Shown here in pieces: positions 36,091 to 45,770 of a stretch of 64,000 bases of DNA (position 1 is its first letter; each line of letters begins with the position of its first letter). Made by a program: the position numbers and the translations under genes. Under the pieces are notes generated by a model. The model was not told the origin of the DNA. It was given only the letters and a program-made list of their open reading frames with translations, and ran no database searches. Origin of the DNA: Anas platyrhynchos (Eukaryota > Chordata > Aves > Anseriformes > Anatidae); NCBI RefSeq assembly GCF_047663525.1, contig NC_092600.1:992001-1056000 (forward strand), read 5' to 3'.

Positions 36091-36127
36091 ATATATATAT
36101 ATATGTGTGTATATATATATATATATA
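36091..36127. repeat. (TA)n with internal (TG)n
   Basis: About 37 bases of alternating AT with a GTGTGT centre. Likely to vary in length. The Tyr/Ile/His-rich minus frame over it is an artefact. Confidence 0.93.
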
Positions 36128-36924
36128 AATGAAGTGCCCAGGCTGACAAAATTTCAGAGAAAGTGTCTATTTTCTCTTTAAAAACAAAAGATCTATAAAG
36201 CTTACGAGAGAAAACTCCTTCCTTACTGTTAAAATCTTTACATATCACCTTCAAGTCCACATGGACTCTCCTGAATTCAGTTTTGTAACTGATTTATTCT
36301 ATAGTACATGTATATGAAGGAAATATATAAATTCATGTCCAGGTATGTAGTTCCTGTTGAAATGACTAGAAGTATTTGGGACTTAAGTTAGCAAATATTT
36401 TGGTTGGGAAAGTAGGATACAATTTTCAGAAAGCCTCAGGGCAACTTGTATTTGTTTTAGAGAGGATTTTAGCTCTCGAGTTTGATTTTGTTTTTACATA
36501 TGCAAAAATATATATAATGTTTTTCTTAGGGACTTTATATGGATTTAGATATCAAACAGCAACTGAAATTAAAAAAAAAGGGCTTCAGGTCAAACAATAT
36601 TAAGTTCTAATTTAACTTTTAACAGTAAGGTCCATTAAACAGTGGTGGTCAGCATCCAGCAACCAGTAAAGCATAGATGTCATTTCATCAAGCTCTCAAA
36701 GAGAAATCGTATGCTGTGTCCCTGCTTCCTGACCCCTGAAATAAACACAGCACAGTTCTGAAACATTCTGGGGTTTTAATTGAGATTACCTCGTTAGCTA
36801 TTAGCATCAGACACTGGCACTTTTCCAGCCTCACTTGCGTGAAGATGAGGTTGGGTTTTCTTTCATCCACAAGGCTGACGACAGTGCGATCTGTAAGGCC
36901 TGAAGTTTTGTCCTGACCTGTTGA
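36128..36924. other. Noncoding, nothing recognised
   Basis: AT-rich single-copy sequence between the TA repeat and the MIR-like remnant. Confidence 0.5.
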
Positions 36925-37010
36925 CTTTTTTGTGAGATCTCAAGCAAACATTTATCCCTCATGGTTAAGTGACTGCATCTGTAAAATATTTAAACACTCT
37001 TCATTAAAGC
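36925..37010 (+). mobile_element. MIR-like SINE remnant (best of four)
   Basis: TTGTGAGATCTCAAGCAAAC, ATTTATCC and GACTGCATCTGTAAAATA follow the MIR order TGTGACCTTGGGCAAGT, ACTTAACC, CTCATCTGTAAAATGG at matching spacing. CATCTGTAAAAT is a perfect 12-base match to my memory of the family. The 5' tRNA-like part is not evident. MIR copies are rare in birds and very old. Confidence 0.55.
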
Positions 37011-39765
37011 CCCTAAAGACCAGTTGACAAGAGGCATGCGGTGCTCCTTGGGGCGCATCTCGCTCTGCTCCCCACAGCCGTGGTGCATGGCCCTTGGTAG
37101 GATGAGGCACATGCCAATTTTCATAGCTTACCTTTAAATGACTTAAAACTAAGCGAAATCACTCCAATTTTAGTTCAACTTAATGTGTCCATTCCTTTGT
37201 CAGGTTATACAGATGCGTGCCTTGTGCCTGTTTCCAATGGGGAACATGTGTTCTAAGTGCACTCTTAACCACTGCAGGGTAAATTACAATCCCCTGAAAT
37301 CATTTACAATTAACCTAAACTTTCAAAATGCACTTCTGGGTCTCCTTCCTTTATCTGAAGTAGTCTTTTCAGAAAATAATCTCTTAGTTCAGGTAAACAG
37401 AGATACCAGATAGACAAAACACTGTTGGATTTTGCCACTTCTTTTCCATAACTTACAGGCTGTTTGGTGACTTCAGGGTTTGTTTGCTTCACTCTCTCTG
37501 GTCAGAAGGGGCACACAAGGTTTCCCACAGCCAGATTTTGCTTATTTCTATTCTTCATCCCTCTCTAGGGACAAGGACATATTTTTTTATCCTTCTGAAG
37601 GACAAACCCGTACTGGAGCAACCTCTGGTACTCCCTCCCTTGCATATAAGCTAAACAGAAGTGAGCTTTGTGTGAAAGGTATGAATAGCACTGGCACTCA
37701 ATATTGTTTCAACTGTAACTCAGTTTCGCTAAAAGGATTTATTAAAACATTTAGCTCTATTAAATGACCCCTCTACCAAACACATGCGTGCACTGGGTTG
37801 TTTGCTTTATAGAACATACAGGTATGAAGACCAATTTCCTACTGCTTTTTTTCCAACAAATCAGAAGCTTTTTTATGCTACCACTCTGCTTCAGAGGAGA
37901 CTGCTGTTTTCATTTGGTCTTCATCACATGCTTCTCTGCATTTTTCCAGTTCACAGATGCTAAATTATATGTACTGGAAATAAATGCTAGAGCTACACCA
38001 GTGGAAGACTAAGGTCCGGTCACTTGCACATTAACAGTACACGTGCCAGAGGCCCCAGGAAGGCTGCACTGAGCTGCTGCTGAGGTTGAAGTATGCTTTG
38101 GTCTCAATAACCCCTCACCAGGGAAAGCCTCTACAAGGCTCCACTGTCTGCATATCGCACTGAATTGCCTTTGGGTCACTGCAGGAATGGGCTTTCCCAG
38201 TCAAGGCTGAAAATATCCCTTTAGCAAACACAGTCTGAAAAAGCTGTGTGCATGTAAACTTTCCCCAACTTGATACAGAATGGTATTATAAAATATTGAA
38301 TACCAAGGGCAAGAAAACAAATATAGATACAGTCTCATATCATTTCAAAATAACAAATGGCTGTCAGTCCTCAGTCTGGAATTATTCCCAGTGGGTTAAT
38401 TCTTTTAAAATCCAAGACTTTGGATTACCACTTGCAACATGTGAGAAGAGCTGCAGGAAGGCAAAGACAACCAGCTCCACATTTAATATTCCTAGAAGGT
38501 CAAAAAACTAAAAGTGACAAATACGGTGTTTGAGTTCCCTTTTAAATGGGTGTAATTAATTAGAAATGAAAACAGTTGCTTAAGTACTAGATGTTAAAAG
38601 AGGAAGCACACCCTGCAAGTCATTATCATATGCCCAGAATAAATTTCTGCAGTAGTGTCAATCTAATAGTTGTCAACAGTGAAACTAAAGCGTTAGTCAC
38701 TGACTGCTCAGCAAATTGTGTGTTTGGAACAGGAAAGGCAACCATCCATAATTTATCCTAAAGGACATCCTTTATTTTCTCCACTATGTGGAGGGTTAAT
38801 GGAAAGCTAATTAAAAAAAAAAAACCAGTAAAAATACTTTACAGAACCAACATTAAGAAATGTGGCTGTTTGTATAAGCATTATTTTACGCAGAATTCAG
38901 CCTGAAGACCCCCCCTAATCTTCTAAGAAAAATTAACCCAAAATCTGAAGAAAAAAATCTGTATGTTTTCTTGAGACAGCATTATACACCCAGAATACGA
39001 ATAATGCACTCACTGCAAATGTATCTTATTGCACTGCTAACTCAAATAAAGACGTGGTATAATGGAAAAAAAAAAAATCTTCTCCAAGGCACATCTCTAA
39101 AAAAGAAGTGGAAAGCATGTATTTCTTAGGGTAAATGGGAACATTTATTTTGTGTGTATTAGTAAAGATAGCAATTATTGTTGTCATAAGGTTTGTTTTA
39201 GTTTATGCACAATTTTCTTAGTTGCCCTTGATAGATTGTCAGCTGCAAGGCAGCATGCAAACAGAGCAGTTATTTTAACATAAACCTTAGAAGCATAGTT
39301 TCTAAGAATAAATTCTTCAAACAGTTTTTGTAGCTAGTCAGTAATCACAAAAGTTTTCTGCTGTAGAAGCAAGGAATGTGTGGCATTAAATCTTTGCAGT
39401 CATCTACACAGAGCAAGTGATGGTGTCACCAGATTCAGCAGAGCTGGTTCCTCAGATTTGCTGAGGGCTAAAATTGTATCTCCTGGTGAGATGAAAATGT
39501 CACAAGTTGCATACGATAAGTTCATTTCTCTTTCAATTAAGGAGAAATTCATAGACTGACTGAAAATTATGTATTTTTCTCTGTAGCTCATTATCACCAG
39601 AATGTGGAAATATCTGAGTGTTTCACTATGATGCTGTTCAAAGGAGATTTTTTTATTTCTGTTCAGACATAAGTATGTAGATACTGTTTGTTTCTTCAAG
39701 GAATATTCTGGACTGAAATACTGAGTGAGTGAGGATAATTACTGGGAGTCTTCCAGTGCTAGAGC
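37011..39765. other. Noncoding; AT-rich
   Basis: 38540-38720 is repeat-free and carries GTAATTAATTAG, resembling a conserved element. A 99-codon minus-strand frame at 39400-39699 lies in non-GC-rich sequence, so it is less easily explained by composition, but it has no recognisable domain. (A)12 lies at 39066-39077. Confidence 0.45.
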
Positions 39766-39786
39766 TTTTTTTTTTTTTTTTTTTTT
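39766..39786. repeat. (T)21 homopolymer
   Basis: Uninterrupted T run between AGAGC and AATTTATAAC. No retroelement body recognised. Confidence 0.9.
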
Positions 39787-41933
39787 AATTTATAACATTT
39801 ATAATGGCCATTCCTACCAGAAATGGAGCAAAAACTTGCTACATGCAGATATGATAAGAGCTAAACTTCAAGTGGAAGTTAATAACAATGACACGTGGAA
39901 AGCATTTACTAATTGATATTTTATGATGCAATAATACTTATTTAAAATTCTGTGTATGGATTTTAACCATAAACTGAAGCTTTAAATAGCTGTTGTCTAG
40001 AGGGAAGTGGAAGGAGAGCAGCAGCAGAGATTCAAAAATTAATACTGCGCTGAAGTAAATGACTTCACCTAAATCTGCATCTTAAATAAAATATTTTCAC
40101 TTATTTTTCATGCACTACCACCTTATTTCCAACCAAGACTTGTAGTCATTTACCATCAACCCGTAAGAACTGCGGAGAGCTGCGCTTCCATTGCTGTTCT
40201 TTGTAAGACAGCAAATGCTCTGGGAAGAGAAGCCTGAGTTTTATTTAAAAATTTGCACACGCCCAGCTCGCGGGGCTGGCTCTGAGCTGTTCCTGCCATG
40301 CAGCAGATGAGGAGGGACTGAGCTTATTAAAACCACATCAGGCAACACCGGAATTCAAAGCCTTCCTTCCAGTTGGAAAGCTTAGATCGAGACCAAAGCC
40401 AGGCCGGACGTGAAAACAAAAACTCAGAACTGAAAATCCCCCAAAGGCCCAGCCTGCTCCGTCTGTGCCTGCCGCTGGCTGTGCACAGCCGCCAGGCCCC
40501 AGTTTCCCAGGGGTTCTCCATGGCTGGGCACCTTTCCTGCTGCCACAGGGACACGGCAGCCACCAGGAGCTCAGCCCACGGCATGGCCAGGGCGGCTGCA
40601 GCGGCCGTGGAGGTGGGCACGGGGGCAGGGGGCTGCTGGCGGCCCTTCCCGAGCCCCCACGGGGACGGTAGCTCTGCTCCATCCTGAACATGTGTTGAAA
40701 TGTAAAGCCACCGCCCGCAGCAGTCGGCACCGGGACTTCTTGCTGACTCTGAGTTAAAAATAAGACCTGCAAAGTTTGTGTTTTTTATTTTCTTACACTC
40801 TTCTCCAGTTCCGTGCAGATGTCGTTTGCAGTAAATGACTGTGCCATTTTGTCTGGACCAGCAGCTACGCCAACAAATAACTTGATTTAAAATTGTTATT
40901 TCTTAACGCATAAACATTGAAACATAAATATAACCTTTTTTCAAGAATCAATTAACTTGTGGATCCTTGAACAGGGAGCTCCAAAGTCCTGGAATAAAAA
41001 ATGCATTCATGAAATCTGGTTCATGGGTAACTCATTCTCATTAGATTTTTGCCAGACATCACATTTCCAAGCTCATTGCGCTTGGCCTTTTAAAGATGCT
41101 GAACAATTCTGGAGGTGTATGGAAAGCCCTGAGGTTCATTCTCCCTCATTCCTTCCTTCCTTGCTGTTAGGAGCTGCCTCAGCCCTCCTGGCGAGCACGC
41201 CAAGCATGCTGCAGCCTCACCCTGTGTCAGTGCGTGGCCATCGGAAGAGCCTGGACCAAAATGCTCACTTAGAGCAGCCCCCAAATGTGGTGGGAACACA
41301 CCAGTTAAGTGTGGTTCCGAGCTTTAGCATGTAATTCTAAACCTTAGTAAGATTCAGGTGAGTGAATCTTTTTTTTTCTCCTGATGCTTGTATAAATTGT
41401 GAGGCTATGGCTTCAAGGGAAATTTTAGGAATTAGAGTCCCCCACATAGGATTCAGTGAAAATGAAGTGCAGATGTAACAAGTGTTAACTACAGTGCCGA
41501 TGCTCTGGGATTTTGGCAATCTCTGCAGCAGAAGTGCTGGAGGAAGTTACAAATTTAGGCCAGATCTGAATGAATTCTGTGTCACAGTTCTAGACCCAGA
41601 AGGTGACTTTTGCTTCCTCTGGCTCTGGATGCTCCTCATCCCACTGCAATACGGGGCTGAGGCGTGCATGAGGCATAATGATAGATGGAATGATTTTGTG
41701 TGGTTTTAATGAGGAAGCTGCATTACATGGGTCTGTATGTAGCATTGCATTAGATCAGTTTTCTGCCTTCTGCAAAATTGATTATATACCCATTTATCAC
41801 CTCCTACATTCACACTAAACTCATTCCATTTGCCTTTTCTTTTTCTTCGGATGTGCATTTTACACCATGAAAAACGACAGCACGTTGGAAAGAACGAATA
41901 AATATCTCAGTAAATTCCAAGAGTTTAACTCAC
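39787..41933. other. Noncoding, with a GC-rich patch
   Basis: 40450-40690 is GC-rich with a moderate number of CpGs; a 144-codon minus frame and a 104-codon plus frame overlap there, so neither is believable on its own. I searched the rest for a phase-0 minus-strand exon continuing the candidate to the right and found none I can support. Confidence 0.45.
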
Positions 41934-42170
41934 ATCCTCAAACACATGGGATAAAATAGAAGGAAAACCATGGTCAAATGTGCAGGTTACGTAAGTTGAC
42001 ATATATCTAGCTGGAGATGCTGAGTTTTCCTCTTGCCCAAGTAGTTCAGGGATTTCTCTGCCGAAGCCAATGGAATTTGGTCTATGTAAAAATGGAAACA
42101 GTCTGTCTGAGTTATAAATGGCACTTGCTGCCAGCAGAATCAAAATCATGAGGAGCAAAGCTCCTACCAT
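41934..42170 (-). CDS. Candidate coding exon: possible type II membrane anchor (unrecognised)
   Basis: A minus-strand exon (42216 to 41934) is bounded by a T-rich acceptor ending GTGATAG and a consensus donor (GAGGAT then GTGAGT). The frame is open for its full length and ends in phase 0. The first ATG, at 42170 in a weak context (CCCG then ATGG), starts 79 codons: residues 2-16 are strongly hydrophobic (GALLLMILILLAASA), followed by YNSDRLFPFLHRP and a polar stretch to VFED. This resembles a short-tailed type II signal anchor, but I recognise no family. Upstream lie an 87-base possible intron, a CpG-rich leader and a TATA motif. No downstream exon was found. A chance assembly of signals is quite possible. 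Confidence 0.22.
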
Positions 42171-42221
42171 CGGGAGCTGGAAGAAAGGGGACTGGGGAGC
42201 AGGGGATGTGATGGCTCTATC

Positions 42222-42256
42222 ACAAAAAAATAAAATAATAAAAAATAATAATAATT
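42222..42256. repeat. A-rich / (TAA)n low-complexity run
   Basis: A7, then TAAAATAATAAAAAATAATA and similar. On the minus strand it supplies the T-rich tract of the candidate acceptor at 42217, so that acceptor may owe its strength to a simple repeat. Confidence 0.85.
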
Positions 42257-42303
42257 TTAAAAAGACCTGTGAAGTATTTACAGAATAATAATCCACTGCT
42301 TAC

Positions 42304-42525
42304 CTTTTTCCTAAAACCCCAGCAGCTTTAGGGCACAGTCCCCTTCCCACCCTTGTTGCACCTGCTGGGAGCCCCCCGGGTTGTCCAGGCACAGCCCCTG
42401 CCAGCAGCACTCCTGGCACTCCCGCTCCGTCTCGCCCGGCGCTGCCCAAAGCTGCCGCTGGGTTTTCGCCAGCAAATTCTGGTAATTGTATTACTCTTGC
42501 AATATGAAGTCAGCGCAGACTTCCC
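42304..42525 (-). other. Candidate CpG-rich leader exon
   Basis: On the minus strand this stretch ends in AAAAAG followed by a strong donor GTAAGC (42303). About eight CpGs are packed into roughly 42370-42480. In the phase that joins to the next exon (AG + A) it is open but has no ATG, so it would be untranslated leader. The right boundary is only a guess placed about 25-30 bases downstream of the TATA motif. Confidence 0.2.
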
Positions 42526-42548
42526 ATTACTAAATTTAAGATCCTCCT

Positions 42549-42556
42549 CTTTTATA
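42549..42556 (-). promoter_or_regulatory. TATA-box-like motif (minus strand)
   Basis: TATAAAAG reads on the minus strand, 250 bases before the candidate 42304 donor. A start about 25-30 bases downstream would fall near 42520-42528, just before the CpG-rich leader. TATA motifs are common by chance in AT-rich DNA. Confidence 0.2.
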
Positions 42557-43492
42557 CACGTTCCATAGAGAAATAATATTTTGGGCTTGTGTTTGATGGT
42601 GTTTATTCATAGGCAAAACACCAGGGAGATTTCTAACAACACTGTCTCTTCCCAATTAGCTGCAGACCTGCGAGGCATCTAAGAAATGCTTTTATGCTTT
42701 GTATAGAGTGTTTGATGGAGGTACTTAATTTAAAATTTTAAGAGTATTACATGTGGCAGGTTATAAATCTGAGAAAGAGGAAAGAGAATAAATAGAGAAA
42801 CCACGCTGGATGTTTGTTTTTGAAAGTGCTGACTTTAGCAGTGTGAAGATGTTTTTGGTTCAGGCTCAAGAAGGCACTTGGGTAAGAAGCACCACACTGC
42901 TGCATCAGGGCAGGATTTTCTTTGGGGAAAGAAAAAATAAAAGCTGTATTTCCAAGAATCCATGAGTGTAACCTGTTCTAAACAATCTGCAATACAGAAA
43001 CCTATTTGAGCAAAACCAGGGCTGGATCTGGAGGAAAGAATCATGCAGCTGGAGCCAGGCAGCCTTGGCCATCATGGGCGCAGCTGAGAGCCGGGGGCAG
43101 ATTTAGGGAGGTGGTCCTGGGCTGGGCTCAGGCTGAAGGGCAGGTGGGGGGCGGCCAGGGGGTGTATGTGTGTAGCTGGTAGTGGTCCTGTTTCCTGAAA
43201 GCTGGTGCTGTGGCACCTGGATGTCTGGGGCTGATGGTAAGTGCTCCCTGGGCAGGAGGACCAAGCCTTCTGCTGCCGTGCAGGAGTCTGCCAGGAGCGA
43301 CTTACAGGGACTTGGTAGCTGCTGGCAGTGTCTAAGTGATGTCCTTATTAAATTTAGAGAAAGGAGAACTGCCTTTCCTGGGATGAAAGGAGAGTGTTGA
43401 AATAAGAACTCTTCAAGAGCTAGTGCTGAAGATTTCTTTTAGAAATGTGTGTAGAAAAATCATGTTCTGCATCTGAAAGATTCGTGTTATCA
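42557..43492. other. Noncoding, nothing recognised
   Basis: AT-rich to about 43030, then GC-rich and G-rich on the plus strand (43060-43330). No convincing frame. Confidence 0.5.
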
Positions 43493-43529
43493 AATATATA
43501 TATATATATATATACATATATACACATAC
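43493..43529. repeat. (TA)n microsatellite
   Basis: Alternating AT with two C interruptions towards the right end. Likely to be length-variable. Confidence 0.93.
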
Positions 43530-43800
43530 TTTAAAGAGAAAGCTTGTTGCAGTTGTGCTTTGATGATTTTCCCTCACGTGAACACAGGCAATTAGGAGCT
43601 TACAGTCCGTTCCTTAACATGCTACTTAATTATGAACCAAGATGTTGAGCTAATTAAGGAGTGATTGCAGTTAAATGCCTGATCTGCCTTAGCAATTGAA
43701 ATGTATTTTGTGCCTTCTGTAGTGTGGTGGATTACAAATGCAGACGTCGTGGCTGCGGGCTGAGAAGGGCCTGGGGCTTGCGTTGCTCTTCCTTTTGCAG

Positions 43801-43863
43801 GCAGGAGCCCGTCAGCCCGCGCCAGTCTGCTGCACCATCCTTCATCCTGGTCTAGCACCACAG
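43801..43863 (+). other. 63-base exon-like segment with near-consensus splice sites
   Basis: The acceptor (GTTGCTCTTCCTTTTGCAG, ending 43800) and the donor (CCACAG then GTAAGA, from 43864) are both close to ideal. The segment is exactly 21 codons and open in two of three frames; it keeps CpGs (CCCGTC, CCCGCGCC). It could be a small symmetric exon of an unseen gene, an exon of a noncoding RNA, or a pseudo-exon. I recognise no protein match in such a short span. Confidence 0.28.
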
Positions 43864-45359
43864 GTAAGAAAAAGGTTGTGATTTGTAACCAAGAAAGGGG
43901 GCTTCCTGTTCTAGGTTACAAAAAACCTCTGTAGCTCCCTGCCCCATGGTACCCCCCACAGCCTCCCAGCCTTCACTACATTGTCACCTGTGGTTTGATT
44001 TAAACCCTTGGTTAAGCCCTAATGCAGTGAATGGCTCTTAAAGTACCTACACATTTAATGAAAGTGCTCAGTATTTACTTTTTTTTTAACCTTTTCTGTA
44101 TGTTTCTCAACAAAATAATTACAATGGTGGTCAAGTGTATTTTATCACAGAAGGTGGTACTGAAGGTTTGTCAGCTGGTTTTTATTTATTTTTTTCTCAC
44201 CTTATTGTTGCATCCTTGCTCTGGAAAAGAATTTCTGAAGGCATTTTTGATGCTCTGGGAGTAGAGGAAGGGAATGTGATGTTTCTGTAGGAGTAGGTGG
44301 GGAAAAGGCTGTGTAATGTGCTTCGGATAACTATAAGCTGTAAGACCTTCACCCCACAGCATCTTCCATGTAAGTCTTAACTTTATTACTTCCTGTAAAC
44401 AAAGCTAATAATGAAAGCAAGATAATAATACCAAAAATAAAATGCTTGGGACCATCTGGAAATCGAAGGCTTACTGTTGGTCCGACACACCGCAGCCATC
44501 GCACCGCAGCTGGGCCGGGCCCACCTGAGCGGTGTGGGTAGCAGGGCATCGATCCTGTGCACTGCAAATACAGAGCTGTAACAGTCTAGGAAATAATATT
44601 TTGTTTAAACATATCTAAATACAAGTAAAATAAGGTATTTTTCTGCAAGTTAATACAGTTAAGTGATGCCTAAAATGGAGAACTGTTTGGGGAAAAAGTT
44701 AGACAAATCCTTCTATTCTTGTGGAGATGTTTTCCAAAATGAAGACCATACTAGATTTCCACTAGTGTAGGTAAATTAACGAAGGGTACCATAAGTTACA
44801 GACCCTTAGAGATGTAAGTGAGCCTCTGTTGTAGAAGCAGCTATTAGTAATAGCCTCTCCAGGAGGATTTATTTTATGTTTTAGAAGTGGTTTTACATAC
44901 CCGTGTGAGGTGCTGCTATGGAGTTATATTTGCATCCATGTGGGATGTCTTCTGTTCTTAAAAATGCTGACATTTCCATGGCTCCAAAATGTTCAGCGTA
45001 GATGGAAACTCAGTTTCAAAAGCTGATGTGAATTAATGCTGTGATATGGCCAAACATTTGCCTGCTACAGAAGGCGTAATGTTTTACCCAGGCTGCTAGG
45101 AACATACTTCAAAAAGGGCACAGATGCAGTTATTGGACACTAAAATTGAGCAAGAAGTTACTAAGAGAAAATCCAGCTGAGGGAGCCCACAAAGCTGCTT
45201 CTGTCTGGGGTTTAAAAATAAAAATAATAATAACGAAAACCTCAACATCTAATCGTTCCCCAACCATGAAACTGGCATTTTTCGCTGATAGCACTGAACT
45301 GTGATTCTCGCTGCTTCTTCAGAAAAGAAAAAACATGCCCAGTATGACAGTCTGCCTGC
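43864..45359. other. Noncoding, nothing recognised
   Basis: Single-copy sequence. 44930-45060 is repeat-free and could be a conserved element, but I see no specific motif cluster. No exon-like partner for 43801-43863 was found. Confidence 0.45.
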
Positions 45360-45442
45360 TCTGGTAAAAACATTTGTTGTTCAGAAGATCTAGTTAATAC
45401 GGAGCTGTTAATTGTCTGACCATTAAATTACTTGGCTTCTAC

Positions 45443-45463
45443 TTAGTCCCCACTGGGGACTAA
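45443..45463. repeat. Palindrome, 9-base arms, 3-base spacer
   Basis: TTAGTCCCC (45443-45451), spacer ACT, GGGGACTAA (45455-45463). CCCCNNNGGGG is close to the TFAP2-type dyad (GCCNNNGGC) and to EBF-type half sites, so a dimeric factor may bind; this is inference. Confidence 0.9.
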
Positions 45464-45618
45464 TTTTAAATTCAATTAGCACAGAATTTAAAGGAATATG
45501 GTTGAGGGATTGTAGAAGGCTACAGAGATATGAAATTGTGCTTGATAAGATGCAGCCAGGAAAGGGAAGCTTTTAATCTCGATTTCAAGGTGTTGAACCA
45601 GGAAAAACTCCTACAGAG

Positions 45619-45675
45619 AAATGAGGTTCCCTTTGAATGCACATACACAAATGAGATTCCTTTATGGTAATGCAC
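45619..45675. repeat. Imperfect direct duplication of about 25 bases
   Basis: AAATGAGGTTCCCTTTGAAT then GCAC (45619-45642) is echoed by AAATGAGATTCCTTTATGGT then AATGCAC (45649-45675) with a few substitutions and a short insertion. Probably an old local duplication. Confidence 0.7.
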
Positions 45676-45770
45676 TGTGATTTCTTAATGTATTTCAAAC
45701 AAACTATTAATTAGAATTAGGATCAATCAATAAAAACCTCAGGGATTAAAGGTCATGGGGGGTATCTATG

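Larger units (their letters stand above)
45360..45770. promoter_or_regulatory. Candidate conserved noncoding element
   Basis: It contains TTAATTG, TTAAATTAC, CAATTAGC, a 9-base-arm palindrome (45443-45463), an imperfect duplication (45619-45675) and GATCAATCAATAAAA at 45721-45735, whose ATCAATCA matches a PBX-HOX composite site (TGATTGAT). Repeat-free and without a frame. Regulatory function is inferred. Confidence 0.35.

Noticed and set aside
39400..39699. 99-codon minus frame in AT-rich DNA
   Set aside because: I considered it as a continuation of the 42 kb candidate gene, but I see no good acceptor in the right phase and no family resemblance.
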